Assembly: GCF_004331155.1 (NCBI RefSeq)
Contig: NZ_SJNZ01000017.1
Location: forward strand, 1 to 64,000
Length of the DNA: 64,000 nt
Direction: 5' to 3'
DNA from: Acinetobacter terrestris
GTDB lineage: Bacteria; Pseudomonadota; Gammaproteobacteria; Pseudomonadales; Moraxellaceae
Shown here: positions 48,811 through 56,644 of the stretch, piece after piece
How the letters are laid out: each line of letters opens with the position of its first letter
How positions within the stretch are numbered: the stretch's first letter is position 1
The notes under the pieces: generated by a model
What the model saw: only the letters and a program-made list of their open reading frames with translations
Database searches by the model: none
Told to the model about the DNA's origin: nothing
Made by a program: the position numbers and the translations under genes

Positions 48811-49152
48811 TATCACTATTTTATAATTTTAACCTCAATCCTTTATCTTTACTTTTTATCTCAAATCGCTTATCTGAACAAAATAATATCAAATAGTGAC
48901 CAGATAAAATTCCAAATTAAAATTTAGATTTCATTTTTTAAATCATCTTTCTTAAAAATGAGTAACTCACCAACAGCCATTTCCAAAAAATCACAAATTT
49001 TATTATAAACATTCAATTATTCATCACAGTATCCGCGTAGCATCGTTCCCCAAATTACAATCGTACTACGACCATAAACCAATACGCATAGAGGTCATTC
49101 AGGCTTAAACTTTGATCACTTCTTTTTTATAAACCTTGAAAGAGTAAAAAAT
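48811..49152. other. Intergenic region after tRNA-Gly
   Basis: About 340 bases with no intact gene. The minus strand at 48924-49018 holds a stop-bounded frame resembling the end of an XRE-type regulator. Short open stretches up to 49095 were not recognised. The promoter of the next gene should lie at 49080-49140. Confidence 0.45.
48924..49018 (-). pseudogene. Possible remnant of an XRE-family regulator C-terminus
   Basis: The frame reads VYNKICDFLEMAVGELLIFK, then KDDLKNEI and a stop. This resembles the C-terminal helix of small Cro/CI-type regulators (LDKICDFLxxxxGDLL). No N-terminal helix-turn-helix precedes it because a stop occurs two codons upstream. Confidence 0.3.
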
Positions 49153-49539
49153 ATGTCACAACAAGATTTTGAAAATGGTTTAAAAGTTCGCACCGAAGTG
49201 ATGGGCGAATCTTTTGTAAAACGCGCACAAGACAATACTGTGCCCTTTACTCAACCCTTGCAGGACTGGATTAATGAACATGCCTGGGGTTCAACCTGGC
49301 AGCGTGAAGGCGTATTGCCGCGTAAATACCGCTCGCTGATTACCATTGCATTTTTAACTGCGCAAAAAAGCCCAACTGAGCTCAAAGGCCATGTTCGTGG
49401 TGCACTTAATAACGGCGCGACGGTAGAAGAAATCCAGGAAGTGTTACTTCACAGCTTGCCCTACTGTGGCGCGCCCGCAACCCAAGAAGCCTTCCGTGCT
49501 GCACTTGAAGTGATTAATGAATATCAGAAAGCTGAATAG
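49153..49539 (+). CDS. Carboxymuconolactone decarboxylase (PcaC-like) family protein
   Basis: The 128-residue protein belongs to the carboxymuconolactone decarboxylase family. The core LPRKYRSLITIAFLTAQ and ELKGHVRGALNNGATVEEIQEVLLHSLPYCGAPATQEAF (about 55-115) match PcaC-type members: His in GHVRGALNNG is in the expected place and the peroxidase CxxC of AhpD is absent. Aromatic degradation genes are not adjacent, so 4-carboxymuconolactone as substrate is only possible. Confidence 0.82.
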   Translation: MSQQDFENGLKVRTEVMGESFVKRAQDNTVPFTQPLQDWINEHAWGSTWQREGVLPRKYRSLITIAFLTAQKSPTELKGHVRGALNNGATVEEIQEVLLHSLPYCGAPATQEAFRAALEVINEYQKAE

Positions 49540-49642
49540 TATCATTTGATGTTTATCGAAATAGCTTAGGTAGCTGATGATTTAAATGCTTAGGCTATTT
49601 TTTTTATTGAATGAAATAACATTAGCTCTTAGATATTTGGTT

Positions 49643-50284
49643 TTACTTATTCTGTAACTGTCCCTGGTTTAACTGCACAGTGTCTGCCTGCAAATATTCC
49701 AGCTCTTGCATATGATGAGTCACATAGATCATCGGCAAATTTAGCTCCTGTTTCATCCGTTTTAAAAACGGTAAAATTTGCTGTTTTAGATGGTTATCCA
49801 GACCCGTTAAAGGCTCATCCAGCAACAGTAAATTCGGTGAAGACAATAAGGCACGTCCAATCGATACACGCTGCGCTTCCCCGCCTGAAAGCTGATGTGC
49901 TTTACGCTGAATCAAGGGTTTTAATTCCAGTAAATCTACAATCTCATCAAACTGGAATTTTCGTTCAGACTTGACCACCCATTTTTCTGCATAACGTAAA
50001 TTCTGCTGCACATTCATATGTGGAAACAGCAATGCATTCTGGAAAATTAAAGCGATTCTGCGTTGATGCATCGGTACATGAATTTGCCGCGTAGTATCCA
50101 GCAAAATACGGTTGTTAAACTGGATCGAACCTTGCTGAGGTTGCAATAGCCCCACAATATTTTTTAGCAAGGTACTTTTACCGCAACCCGAAGCACCGAC
50201 AATGCCTAAAAGTTGCTGCTGCATCTGCAGTTCAACATTCAAGATAAAATCGGCATGTTGATATTGAAAATCACATTTCAACAT
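49643..50284 (-). CDS. modC: Molybdate ABC importer ATP-binding protein ModC, short form
   Basis: From ATG 50284 the protein has 213 residues. Walker A GASGCGKST lies near 31-39, the signature LSGGEAQRVSIGRAL near 122 and Walker B LLLLDEPLTGLD follow. The usual ModC (about 350 residues) has a C-terminal molybdate-binding TOBE/Mop domain. Here the chain ends straight after the ATPase. A longer start at 50335 would run into modB and is not supported. Energising molybdate uptake is inferred from the modA-modB neighbours. Confidence 0.88.
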   Translation of the reverse strand: MLKCDFQYQHADFILNVELQMQQQLLGIVGASGCGKSTLLKNIVGLLQPQQGSIQFNNRILLDTTRQIHVPMHQRRIALIFQNALLFPHMNVQQNLRYAEKWVVKSERKFQFDEIVDLLELKPLIQRKAHQLSGGEAQRVSIGRALLSSPNLLLLDEPLTGLDNHLKQQILPFLKRMKQELNLPMIYVTHHMQELEYLQADTVQLNQGQLQNK

Positions 50285-50285
50285 T

Positions 50286-50969
50286 TCAAGCTCCCAATTT
50301 CCGTTGATACTTTTGCAGAATAAAATAATTGGCAATTAAGGCGCTAAAAGCCAAAACCAGGGACAAGGCAACCAGTCGCATTGCCAGATCCTCACCATCG
50401 GGCTGTTGCAGAAATGAATAAATCGCAATGGGGATGGTTCGGGTTTCATCTGGAATATTCCCGACAAAGGTAATGGTTGCGCCAAACTCACCTAAACTGC
50501 GGCTAAAACATAAAATGCTGCCCATCACGATTCCAGGAACTGCCAAGGGTAAATTGATACTCCAGAACACTTTCCACGGCGCAGCTCCCAATGAACCTGC
50601 AATCTGGTCTAACTGTTGATTCATGAGCTGAAAAGACAAACGAACCGGTTGCACCATCAGTGGAAATGCCACAATCATCGAAGCCAAAACAGCCCCTTTC
50701 CAGTTAAAAGCCAGTTGTATTCCCAAGGCATTTAAATACTGCCCAATAAAACCCTGATTGCCGAACAAGACCAATAATAAATAACCTAAAACCACAGGCG
50801 GCAACACCATCGGAAGCTGTAATAAAGCCTCGACCAGAAACTTCAAGCGAAATTCATAACGCGCCAAATACCAGCCCAACGCCACAGCAAAAGGCAAACT
50901 AAAAACTGTTGCAAACAAGGCCACTTTGGCAGACAGATACAGCGCACTGAACTCTTCGGGACTTAACAT
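50286..50969 (-). CDS. modB: Molybdate ABC importer permease ModB
   Basis: The 227-residue permease has five or six transmembrane segments. The ModB/CysT motif VALGWYLARYEF follows the first, and the EAA loop QIAGSLGAAPWKVFWSINLPLAVPGIV (about 130-156) contacts ModC. SRSLGEFGATITFVGNIP (about 165-182) is a hallmark of molybdate permeases. It sits one base from modC and 27 bases from modA. Confidence 0.94.
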   Translation of the reverse strand: MLSPEEFSALYLSAKVALFATVFSLPFAVALGWYLARYEFRLKFLVEALLQLPMVLPPVVLGYLLLVLFGNQGFIGQYLNALGIQLAFNWKGAVLASMIVAFPLMVQPVRLSFQLMNQQLDQIAGSLGAAPWKVFWSINLPLAVPGIVMGSILCFSRSLGEFGATITFVGNIPDETRTIPIAIYSFLQQPDGEDLAMRLVALSLVLAFSALIANYFILQKYQRKLGA

Positions 50970-50996
50970 GGGGTCACTGTCTCCTGCTGTATCTGT

Positions 50997-51758
50997 TTAA
51001 GATTTCAGGCTAAAACCATATTTCTGGAAAATGGTTTTGGCTCGCTCACTGCTTTTTACGAACTGCTCAAATTGCACTGCCTCTTTATTTTTTGTACCTT
51101 GTCTGGTCAATGCCAGTGGATAAACAATCGGGCGGTGTGAATTACTCGGAAAGGTTCCAATGATTTTGACTTTTTGGCTGATGAGTGCGTCTGTTTTATA
51201 CACAATCCCGACTTCACATTCACCGCGTTCGACAAAAGCCAGCGCTGAACGTACATCATCTGTTCCGACGATACGTCCCTTCAAGTTATTAAACCACTTT
51301 AGCTTCATCAGGCTTTGTTTGGCATACTTTCCTGCAGGAACAGATTCCATTTGCCCGGTACACAGATGTCCTTTAAAAGACTGGGCAAAATTAAAATTAG
51401 GCTGCGCTTTAAATGCAATATTGAGATGTTTTGGACTGATGACGACAAGCTGATTAAATAGCAATGGTGTGACCAAGTTTGAACCGATTACATTTTTTTG
51501 CACTAAATAATTCATCCAGTCCTGATCTGCCGAGAGAAACAGGTCACTGCTGGCGCCTGCTTGTATCTGTTTTGCCAAAGCGGATGAAGCAGCAAATACA
51601 GGTACAATTTTAGTTTGTGGATGCTGGCCTTGGTAAATCTTGGCAATATCTGTCATGGCATTGCTTAGACTTGCGGCCGCATAGACTTTGACTGTCCCGG
51701 CATGGGCTGAGGAAAATGTCATGGCGAGGCACATGGATAAAAATAGGGATTTTTTCAT
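50997..51758 (-). CDS. modA: Molybdate-binding periplasmic protein ModA
   Basis: The 253-residue protein has a signal peptide (MKKSLFLSMCLAMTFSSAHA) and the ModA core: VYAAASLSNAMTDIAKIYQ, VFAASSALAKQIQAGASSDLFLSAD, GTDDVRSALAFVERGECEVGIVYKTDA. The serines in AAASLS and ASSALA correspond to the molybdate-oxygen contacts of the family. The start at 51758 has GAGGA eight bases upstream. ATG at 51764 has too short a spacing. moeA ends 14 bases upstream. Confidence 0.94.
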   Translation of the reverse strand: MKKSLFLSMCLAMTFSSAHAGTVKVYAAASLSNAMTDIAKIYQGQHPQTKIVPVFAASSALAKQIQAGASSDLFLSADQDWMNYLVQKNVIGSNLVTPLLFNQLVVISPKHLNIAFKAQPNFNFAQSFKGHLCTGQMESVPAGKYAKQSLMKLKWFNNLKGRIVGTDDVRSALAFVERGECEVGIVYKTDALISQKVKIIGTFPSNSHRPIVYPLALTRQGTKNKEAVQFEQFVKSSERAKTIFQKYGFSLKS

Positions 51759-51772
51759 GTGCATTTTCCTCA

Positions 51773-53002
51773 TCAGCGAATAAATAAACCGTGAACAATC
51801 TCGCCTTCACTCAAGCTTTGCCCTGCCGGAATACGTACCAGACAATTCGCCTGCATCAAATTACTCAGCATATGCGATTGCTGTTTGGACAGACTTTTCA
51901 CTTTTAAAACCGATTGATCAATACTGGCGGACATTCTTAAAAAACGTTCTCTGGCATCCATTTTCAGATCATGGCTCAGTACTGCACTAAACCAGTTCGG
52001 TTGCTGTCTCTGTCCTTGTAAGGCGTTTAATAAAGTTGAGGTGTAGATTTGCATGCCCACATACACGGCCGCAGGATTGCCCGGTAAACCCAACAAATAA
52101 CAATGTGAATCATCCGCTCGTTTTAATCGCGCAAAGAACATCGGCTTGCCTGGCTTCTGTTTGACTTTCCAAAAAATCTGCTCAAAGCCCAAATCCAAAG
52201 TCACGGGTCGAATAAAGTCATAATCCCCGACCGATACCCCACCCGTGGTTAAAATCAGATCATAGCTTTCTGATAATTTTTGAATTAAACCTTTAACCGC
52301 CTTTTCAGTATCTACCACATGGAAAATTTCAACCTGCTGTGCCTGATTTCGAAACCATGCTTCAATCAAAGGCCCATTGGCATCGAAAATTTTACCTGTT
52401 GCAAAGTCTTCTACACTTTCCGCGACCTCATCACCCGTGATCACCACCGCAACTTTAGGATATTGAAACACTTCAACCGCTTGAATGCCGGCCATGCTTA
52501 AAGATGCAATGGCACCCACGGACAGTTGTTGTCCTTTATTGGCCAGTAATTGTCCCACTGAAACTTCTTCACCGACATCGCGAATATCGGCATGGGCTTT
52601 TAGGTTTTCGGTTATTTTAATTCTGGATGCATCGATGACCTGTACAATTTCCTGCCGCGCCACCGTTGTGGTTGCAAATGGAATTTTGGCACCGGTAAAA
52701 ATCCGGACCGCTTGCCCTGCTTGGAGTTGTAACTCGGAAGAATGCCCTGCCTGAATTTCACCGATCAGTTCAAATTCTGTATCCGGCTCAATCGCTGATT
52801 GGGCGCAAATCGCATAACCATCTACCGCACTTTGCGAAAATAAGGGAAGATTGATATTCGAGTAAACATCTTCAGCTAAATAACGGTTTAAAGCCTGACT
52901 TAATGTAAGTTTTTCAGTCGCTAAAACTTTGGTGTGCTGCAAGATTAAATCCAGCGCCTGATCTACCGTAATCAGGCCGTGTTCAGCGCCACATCCTGAC
53001 AT
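51773..53002 (-). CDS. moeA: Molybdopterin molybdenumtransferase MoeA
   Basis: MoeA inserts molybdate into adenylylated molybdopterin. The 409 residues contain LPLFSQSAVDGYAI (about 54-67), ARQEIV, the MoCF-binding domain VAVVITGDEVAE and LILTTGGVSVGDYDFIRPV (about 251-269), and LPGNPAAVYVG. The C-terminal domain IV completes it. The start touches the moaCB stop. Confidence 0.95.
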   Translation of the reverse strand: MSGCGAEHGLITVDQALDLILQHTKVLATEKLTLSQALNRYLAEDVYSNINLPLFSQSAVDGYAICAQSAIEPDTEFELIGEIQAGHSSELQLQAGQAVRIFTGAKIPFATTTVARQEIVQVIDASRIKITENLKAHADIRDVGEEVSVGQLLANKGQQLSVGAIASLSMAGIQAVEVFQYPKVAVVITGDEVAESVEDFATGKIFDANGPLIEAWFRNQAQQVEIFHVVDTEKAVKGLIQKLSESYDLILTTGGVSVGDYDFIRPVTLDLGFEQIFWKVKQKPGKPMFFARLKRADDSHCYLLGLPGNPAAVYVGMQIYTSTLLNALQGQRQQPNWFSAVLSHDLKMDARERFLRMSASIDQSVLKVKSLSKQQSHMLSNLMQANCLVRIPAGQSLSEGEIVHGLFIR

Positions 53003-53925
53003 TATTCATACCCTCCTGAATGGGGAATATTTTTTTGCACATCAAATAAATGCACCAATGCCGGCAACACGGCAATCAAGGATTCTTTGGCGCCTTGACG
53101 ACTGCCCGGCAAGGTCATCACCAGACTGTTATCGATATAACCTGCCACACCACGACTTAAAGCCGCATATGGGGTACGTTTTTGACCAAAGCTACGCGAG
53201 GCTTCCATCAACCCGGGAATTTCACGTTTCAATAAGGGCTGGATGGTTTCCACGGTTAAATCTTTCGGTCCCAACCCTGTACCGCCTACGGTTAGAATGA
53301 GCGGATAATCATTTTTTTGCTGTTCAATCAGTGCCAGTAACTGCTCAGGACTGTCTGGAATCACCTGATATGAAATATTGCTGAAATTGGCTTCCTGCAA
53401 AATTTCCAGAACATTTTGGCCGGCTGTATCCAGTTTTTTTCCTGAAGCCACGGTATCTGAAAGTACAATGATAGAAGCAGGCAGCGCTTCTTTTAAGGCA
53501 CGGGTAAAATGGGATTTACCGCCTTTTTTATTTTGTAATTTAACCTGATCCAGACATAGGTCTTCAGGTTCACAATGCGGTTTTAGCATGTCATATAAGG
53601 TTAAACCGGCAAGACTGACTGCAGTTAATGCTTCCATTTCGACCCCTGTTGGACCAATGGTTTCTACAGTGGCAATAATTTCCACATGCGCATCAAACAG
53701 TTCATATTCAACGTCGGCACGGTAAATCGGCAATGGATGACATAGTGGAATCAGCTCATCGGTACGTTTTGCCGCCAAAATACCCGCAATGCGTGCCGTC
53801 TTTAGCGCATCACCTTTTTCAGTATTGCCGTTACGGAGCAACTCAATGCAATGTGGCGGTGCATGCAGAATTCCTGTTGCCACTGCAGTACGATAACTCT
53901 CCGCTTTCATCCCGACATTTTTCAT
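53002..53925 (-). CDS. moaCB: MoaC-MoaB fusion protein (bifunctional molybdenum cofactor synthesis)
   Basis: The 307-residue protein joins two enzymes. Residues 1-145 are MoaC, cyclic pyranopterin monophosphate synthase (LIPLCHPLPIYRADVEYE, VEMEALTAVSLAGLTLYDMLK, KKGGKSHF). Residues 148-307 are MoaB/MogA, the molybdopterin adenylyltransferase-type domain (SIIVLSDTVASGKKLDTAG, LILTVGGTGLGPKDLT, LPGSRQGAKESL). The frame extends upstream to 54042 but ATG 53925 has AAAGGA seven bases before it and starts at the MoaC N-terminus. The fusion covers steps two and four of the pathway. Confidence 0.92.
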   Translation of the reverse strand: MKNVGMKAESYRTAVATGILHAPPHCIELLRNGNTEKGDALKTARIAGILAAKRTDELIPLCHPLPIYRADVEYELFDAHVEIIATVETIGPTGVEMEALTAVSLAGLTLYDMLKPHCEPEDLCLDQVKLQNKKGGKSHFTRALKEALPASIIVLSDTVASGKKLDTAGQNVLEILQEANFSNISYQVIPDSPEQLLALIEQQKNDYPLILTVGGTGLGPKDLTVETIQPLLKREIPGLMEASRSFGQKRTPYAALSRGVAGYIDNSLVMTLPGSRQGAKESLIAVLPALVHLFDVQKNIPHSGGYE

Positions 53926-53974
53926 TGCATGTTCCTTTGATTCATTTTTGCTATACAGGTATTTTGTTCTTAAC

Positions 53975-54544
53975 TTAAAGCGGCCATTGGTAGATCGGTG
54001 GATCATTCTCTTTGCTATGATGGCAATGTTGATGTTGGTCATGTTCAGCCTTCACAGGATGGCGATGAACAAAATGGTGATGAACATGTTGCTCTTTCAG
54101 GTCATCCTTACGGATACAGCAGCCTTCCACATATTGGCTACTGCCATCCATGTAAAATTCTTCTTTCCAGACCGGAACTTCATGCTTGACCCGTTCTACC
54201 GCTTCTTCACAGGCGGCAAAGGCTTCACGGCGATGGGCTGCATAGGCAATCGCGATAATGGCTTTTTCACCAATATCTAAGGCACCCACACGGTGAATCA
54301 CCCGCACATAGGACACGGCATATTTGGCTTGAATTTCCTGCTCAATCTGGCGAATCATTTTTTCTGCCACTGGTGCATAGGCGGTATATTTCAGCGCTTT
54401 AACCGCTTTGCCTTCATGATGATTACGCACCGTGCCGACAAAAATACCAGTACCACCACATTCTGGAAAAGTTTGAATCTGATCAAAACTCTCTAGGCTT
54501 AAGGCTATGTCCTGAATCCGTGAAAATTGTTTCAATACATCCAT
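53975..54544 (-). CDS. moaE: Molybdopterin synthase catalytic subunit MoaE with histidine-rich tail
   Basis: MoaE with MoaD adds dithiolene sulphur to precursor Z. The core (residues 1-150) has GTGIFVGTVRNHHEGKAVKALKY, IHRVGALDIGEKAIIAIAYAAHRREAF, VPVWKEEFYMDGSSQYV, with the catalytic Lys in WKEE. The usual protein ends near 150. Here residues 151-176 add eleven histidines and a cysteine (EQHVHHHFVHRHPVKAEHDQ, then HQHCHH), which could bind metal. The tail is encoded in frame with an ordinary stop at 53975. Confidence 0.94.
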   Translation of the reverse strand: MDVLKQFSRIQDIALSLESFDQIQTFPECGGTGIFVGTVRNHHEGKAVKALKYTAYAPVAEKMIRQIEQEIQAKYAVSYVRVIHRVGALDIGEKAIIAIAYAAHRREAFAACEEAVERVKHEVPVWKEEFYMDGSSQYVEGCCIRKDDLKEQHVHHHFVHRHPVKAEHDQHQHCHHSKENDPPIYQWPL

Positions 54545-54545
54545 T

Positions 54546-54797
54546 TCAGCCTCCTGCCACGGGTGACAGCAACACTAAGGTACTGTCCGAATTAAGCTTA
54601 CTTTGACGTGAAATAATGTCCTCACCGATGGTACAGGCACATCGCTCAATCATGGCTGAAGCGGCAGGATATTGTTGTGTAACTCGATCCAAAACCTCGG
54701 AAACAGTGCTATTTGGGCTGCAAATGATTTCCAGGTTTTGGGGCAACTGCCGTTCTACCGCACCGAAGGCTTCAATTTTGATTTTGATCTGTTGCAT
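54546..54797 (-). CDS. moaD: Molybdopterin synthase sulphur carrier MoaD
   Basis: The 83-residue ubiquitin-like protein ends in Gly-Gly (VLLSPVAGG), the site of adenylation and thiocarboxylation. Two beta-grasp segments (IKIKIEAFGAVER, TVSEVLDRVTQQY) match MoaD. The start at 54797 is one base from the moaA stop. A start at 54809 would overlap moaA. moaE follows after one base. Confidence 0.9.
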   Translation of the reverse strand: MQQIKIKIEAFGAVERQLPQNLEIICSPNSTVSEVLDRVTQQYPAASAMIERCACTIGEDIISRQSKLNSDSTLVLLSPVAGG

Positions 54798-54798
54798 C

Positions 54799-55860
54799 TT
54801 AACCTCCAAGCATGTGCATACTAATTTTGCGACTATTTTGATTCATACTTTGATTTTTTAAACGTTGTTCAATCGCATGAAAGCCCTGTTCTTTGTTCCA
54901 GATATAATTTGATAAAGCACTGTATAAGCTCACCTCACTCAAAGGTTCAAATGAAGCCAGGGCCTTAATTTCAGCCTTAAGATTTAAACCCTTTGGGGCA
55001 AACAGGCAGTTATAAAACTCACCTTGCGCGGTTAAACGTATGCGATCACAGCTTCCACAAAATGAATGGGTAATAGTGGATATCATTCCGATCGGATGAG
55101 CATCAATAAAATATTGCCGTGCCGGATCTGAATTTGACTGAGCTGAATCATTGGCTTGGCTGGTCACTGTAAATTCAGTGGCTAGAGTGTTTAAAATTAG
55201 CTGTTCACTGACCACATGTGCTGATGACCATTTCCGGTCACCATCCAGCGGCATGAATTCGATAAAGCGTAAGTGGATTTTTTCCTGAACCGACCAGCGT
55301 GCCAAAGGCAAAATCTGGTTGTCATTGATGCCGTTCATTAATACGCTATTGATTTTAATTGGTAATCCAACGGCTTGAGCTGCACGAATTCCGTCGAGTA
55401 CCGGTGCCAACTCTTTTTGAGTCAGCTGTTTAAATTGGTCAGCATCCAGACTGTCCAGACTGATGTTTAAATCATCCAGTCCAGCCTGTTTTAAGGCTTG
55501 GGCATATTGCTTGAGATAATGTGCATTCGTAGTCATGGAAATGCGTTTAAGCCCGAGCTTTTTTAGGTCTTGCAGCTGCGCGACAAAATGCACCACGCCC
55601 TGACGCATTAACGGTTCTCCACCGGTGATCCGAATAGATTCAATACCACGACGCACCATAAAATCACAAAACTGGTAGAGTTCTTCAAAACTGAGCAAGT
55701 CGTGTTTTTTCATCCATTGCGGATGTTCAGGCATGCAATAGACACACTTAAAATTACAGCGATCGGTCACTGAAATCCGCAGTTTGCGCTTGCCACGACC
55801 AAACTGATCGACAAATTGCGCTTCGGTTTTAAGCTCTGTCATCATATTCATCTTGAACAT
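54799..55860 (-). CDS. moaA: GTP 3',8-cyclase MoaA
   Basis: MoaA is a radical SAM enzyme that starts cofactor synthesis from GTP. The 353 residues contain the N-terminal cluster motif CNFKCVYCMP (about 33-42), GGEPLMRQGV and the C-terminal cluster CGSCDRIRLTAQGEFYNC (about 270-287). The chain ends in Gly-Gly, as in active MoaA. Several ATG codons lie within the first seven residues, so the start could be up to 18 bases later. A sigma-54-type promoter lies 80 bases upstream. Confidence 0.95.
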   Translation of the reverse strand: MFKMNMMTELKTEAQFVDQFGRGKRKLRISVTDRCNFKCVYCMPEHPQWMKKHDLLSFEELYQFCDFMVRRGIESIRITGGEPLMRQGVVHFVAQLQDLKKLGLKRISMTTNAHYLKQYAQALKQAGLDDLNISLDSLDADQFKQLTQKELAPVLDGIRAAQAVGLPIKINSVLMNGINDNQILPLARWSVQEKIHLRFIEFMPLDGDRKWSSAHVVSEQLILNTLATEFTVTSQANDSAQSNSDPARQYFIDAHPIGMISTITHSFCGSCDRIRLTAQGEFYNCLFAPKGLNLKAEIKALASFEPLSEVSLYSALSNYIWNKEQGFHAIEQRLKNQSMNQNSRKISMHMLGG

Positions 55861-55939
55861 CCATCTTCAGGCATTTTGTGGTGACTGCACACCTATTGTG
55901 CGCAAATGTTGAATCGCCCCATCTTGTTATGATTAGATT

Positions 55940-55956
55940 TGCAATAAGTGTTCCAA
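55940..55956 (-). promoter_or_regulatory. Sigma-54-type promoter upstream of moaA
   Basis: On the minus strand TTGGAACACTTATTGCA has GG and GC exactly ten bases apart and matches TGGcAc-N5-TTGCA at all but one consensus position. A start near 55929 would give a leader of about 70-85 bases. It would drive moaA-moaD-moaE-moaCB-moeA-modABC. This is a prediction from pattern only. Confidence 0.6.
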
Positions 55957-56005
55957 CTTTGTGCCAAAAGGCGAAGTATTTAGATTTAACGAAAAATATT
56001 CAGTT

Positions 56006-56644
56006 TTAATGCAGAAATTTGAGTTGTTGATGCTGTTGCAGCTCATCCATTGAATTAATACTGTGAAAAAACAGTGCGTGATTTTTAAAACGTGCCACTT
56101 GTGCGTGCAAATCAGAAAAACAATGCTTTAAACTGCGCTGTTTTTGTTCAAGATGCATCATAAAGGTGGCTAAGCTGCTGCGTTTAACCAGGCAAAATGG
56201 ATACAGTGCTTCACCATTTATTTCCACATAGGCGACTTCCGCCAAGCTATTTTTGGCTAAAGCCTGATGCAATTTTAAAATCACCTTTGGAGGAATGTAG
56301 GTCACATCACAGGGTACAAACAGCACATGGTCTGCCTGTACATGTGACCAGGCACTTTTCATGCCCATGAGTGGACCTAAAAAACCACTTTCATCATCCT
56401 GATAGCAATGAATGCTGGGAATCATTTTTTGATAGATTGAATCGTCACGATGACTATTGATCCAAACTTGTGCAACATGTGATTTAAGCTGTTGATGAAT
56501 CTTGATCAGTTGAATCTGATCATCAAATTTCTGCAACAGCTTATTGATGCCATTCATGCGCCGTGCCTGTCCACCGGCCAAAATCACCAGATCGGTGTCT
56601 GGATAAACTGACTTATTTATTCCTTTCTTCATTTTTATCTTCAT
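56006..56644 (-). CDS. mobA: Molybdenum cofactor guanylyltransferase MobA
   Basis: MobA attaches GMP to the molybdenum cofactor for enzymes such as nitrate reductase. The 212-residue nucleotidyltransferase has VILAGGQARRMNGINKLL (about 20-37), a variant of LAGGxxxRMGGxDK with Asn for the third Gly and Asn for Asp. The next conserved parts are GFLGPLMGMKSA and FVPCDVTYIP. It overlaps the nitrate reductase stop by four bases, so it is translated together with its client enzyme. Confidence 0.9.
   Translation of the reverse strand: MKIKMKKGINKSVYPDTDLVILAGGQARRMNGINKLLQKFDDQIQLIKIHQQLKSHVAQVWINSHRDDSIYQKMIPSIHCYQDDESGFLGPLMGMKSAWSHVQADHVLFVPCDVTYIPPKVILKLHQALAKNSLAEVAYVEINGEALYPFCLVKRSSLATFMMHLEQKQRSLKHCFSDLHAQVARFKNHALFFHSINSMDELQQHQQLKFLH

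Noticed and set aside
49021-49095. Second short minus-strand frame (YGRSTIVIWGTMLRGY)
   Set aside because: Stop-bounded, not recognised, and too short to assign as part of the regulator remnant.
55861-56005. Molybdenum-cofactor riboswitch before moaA
   Set aside because: The spacer is only 145 bases and the predicted leader about 70-85. Only two small hairpins are visible, and the complex Moco fold cannot be built.
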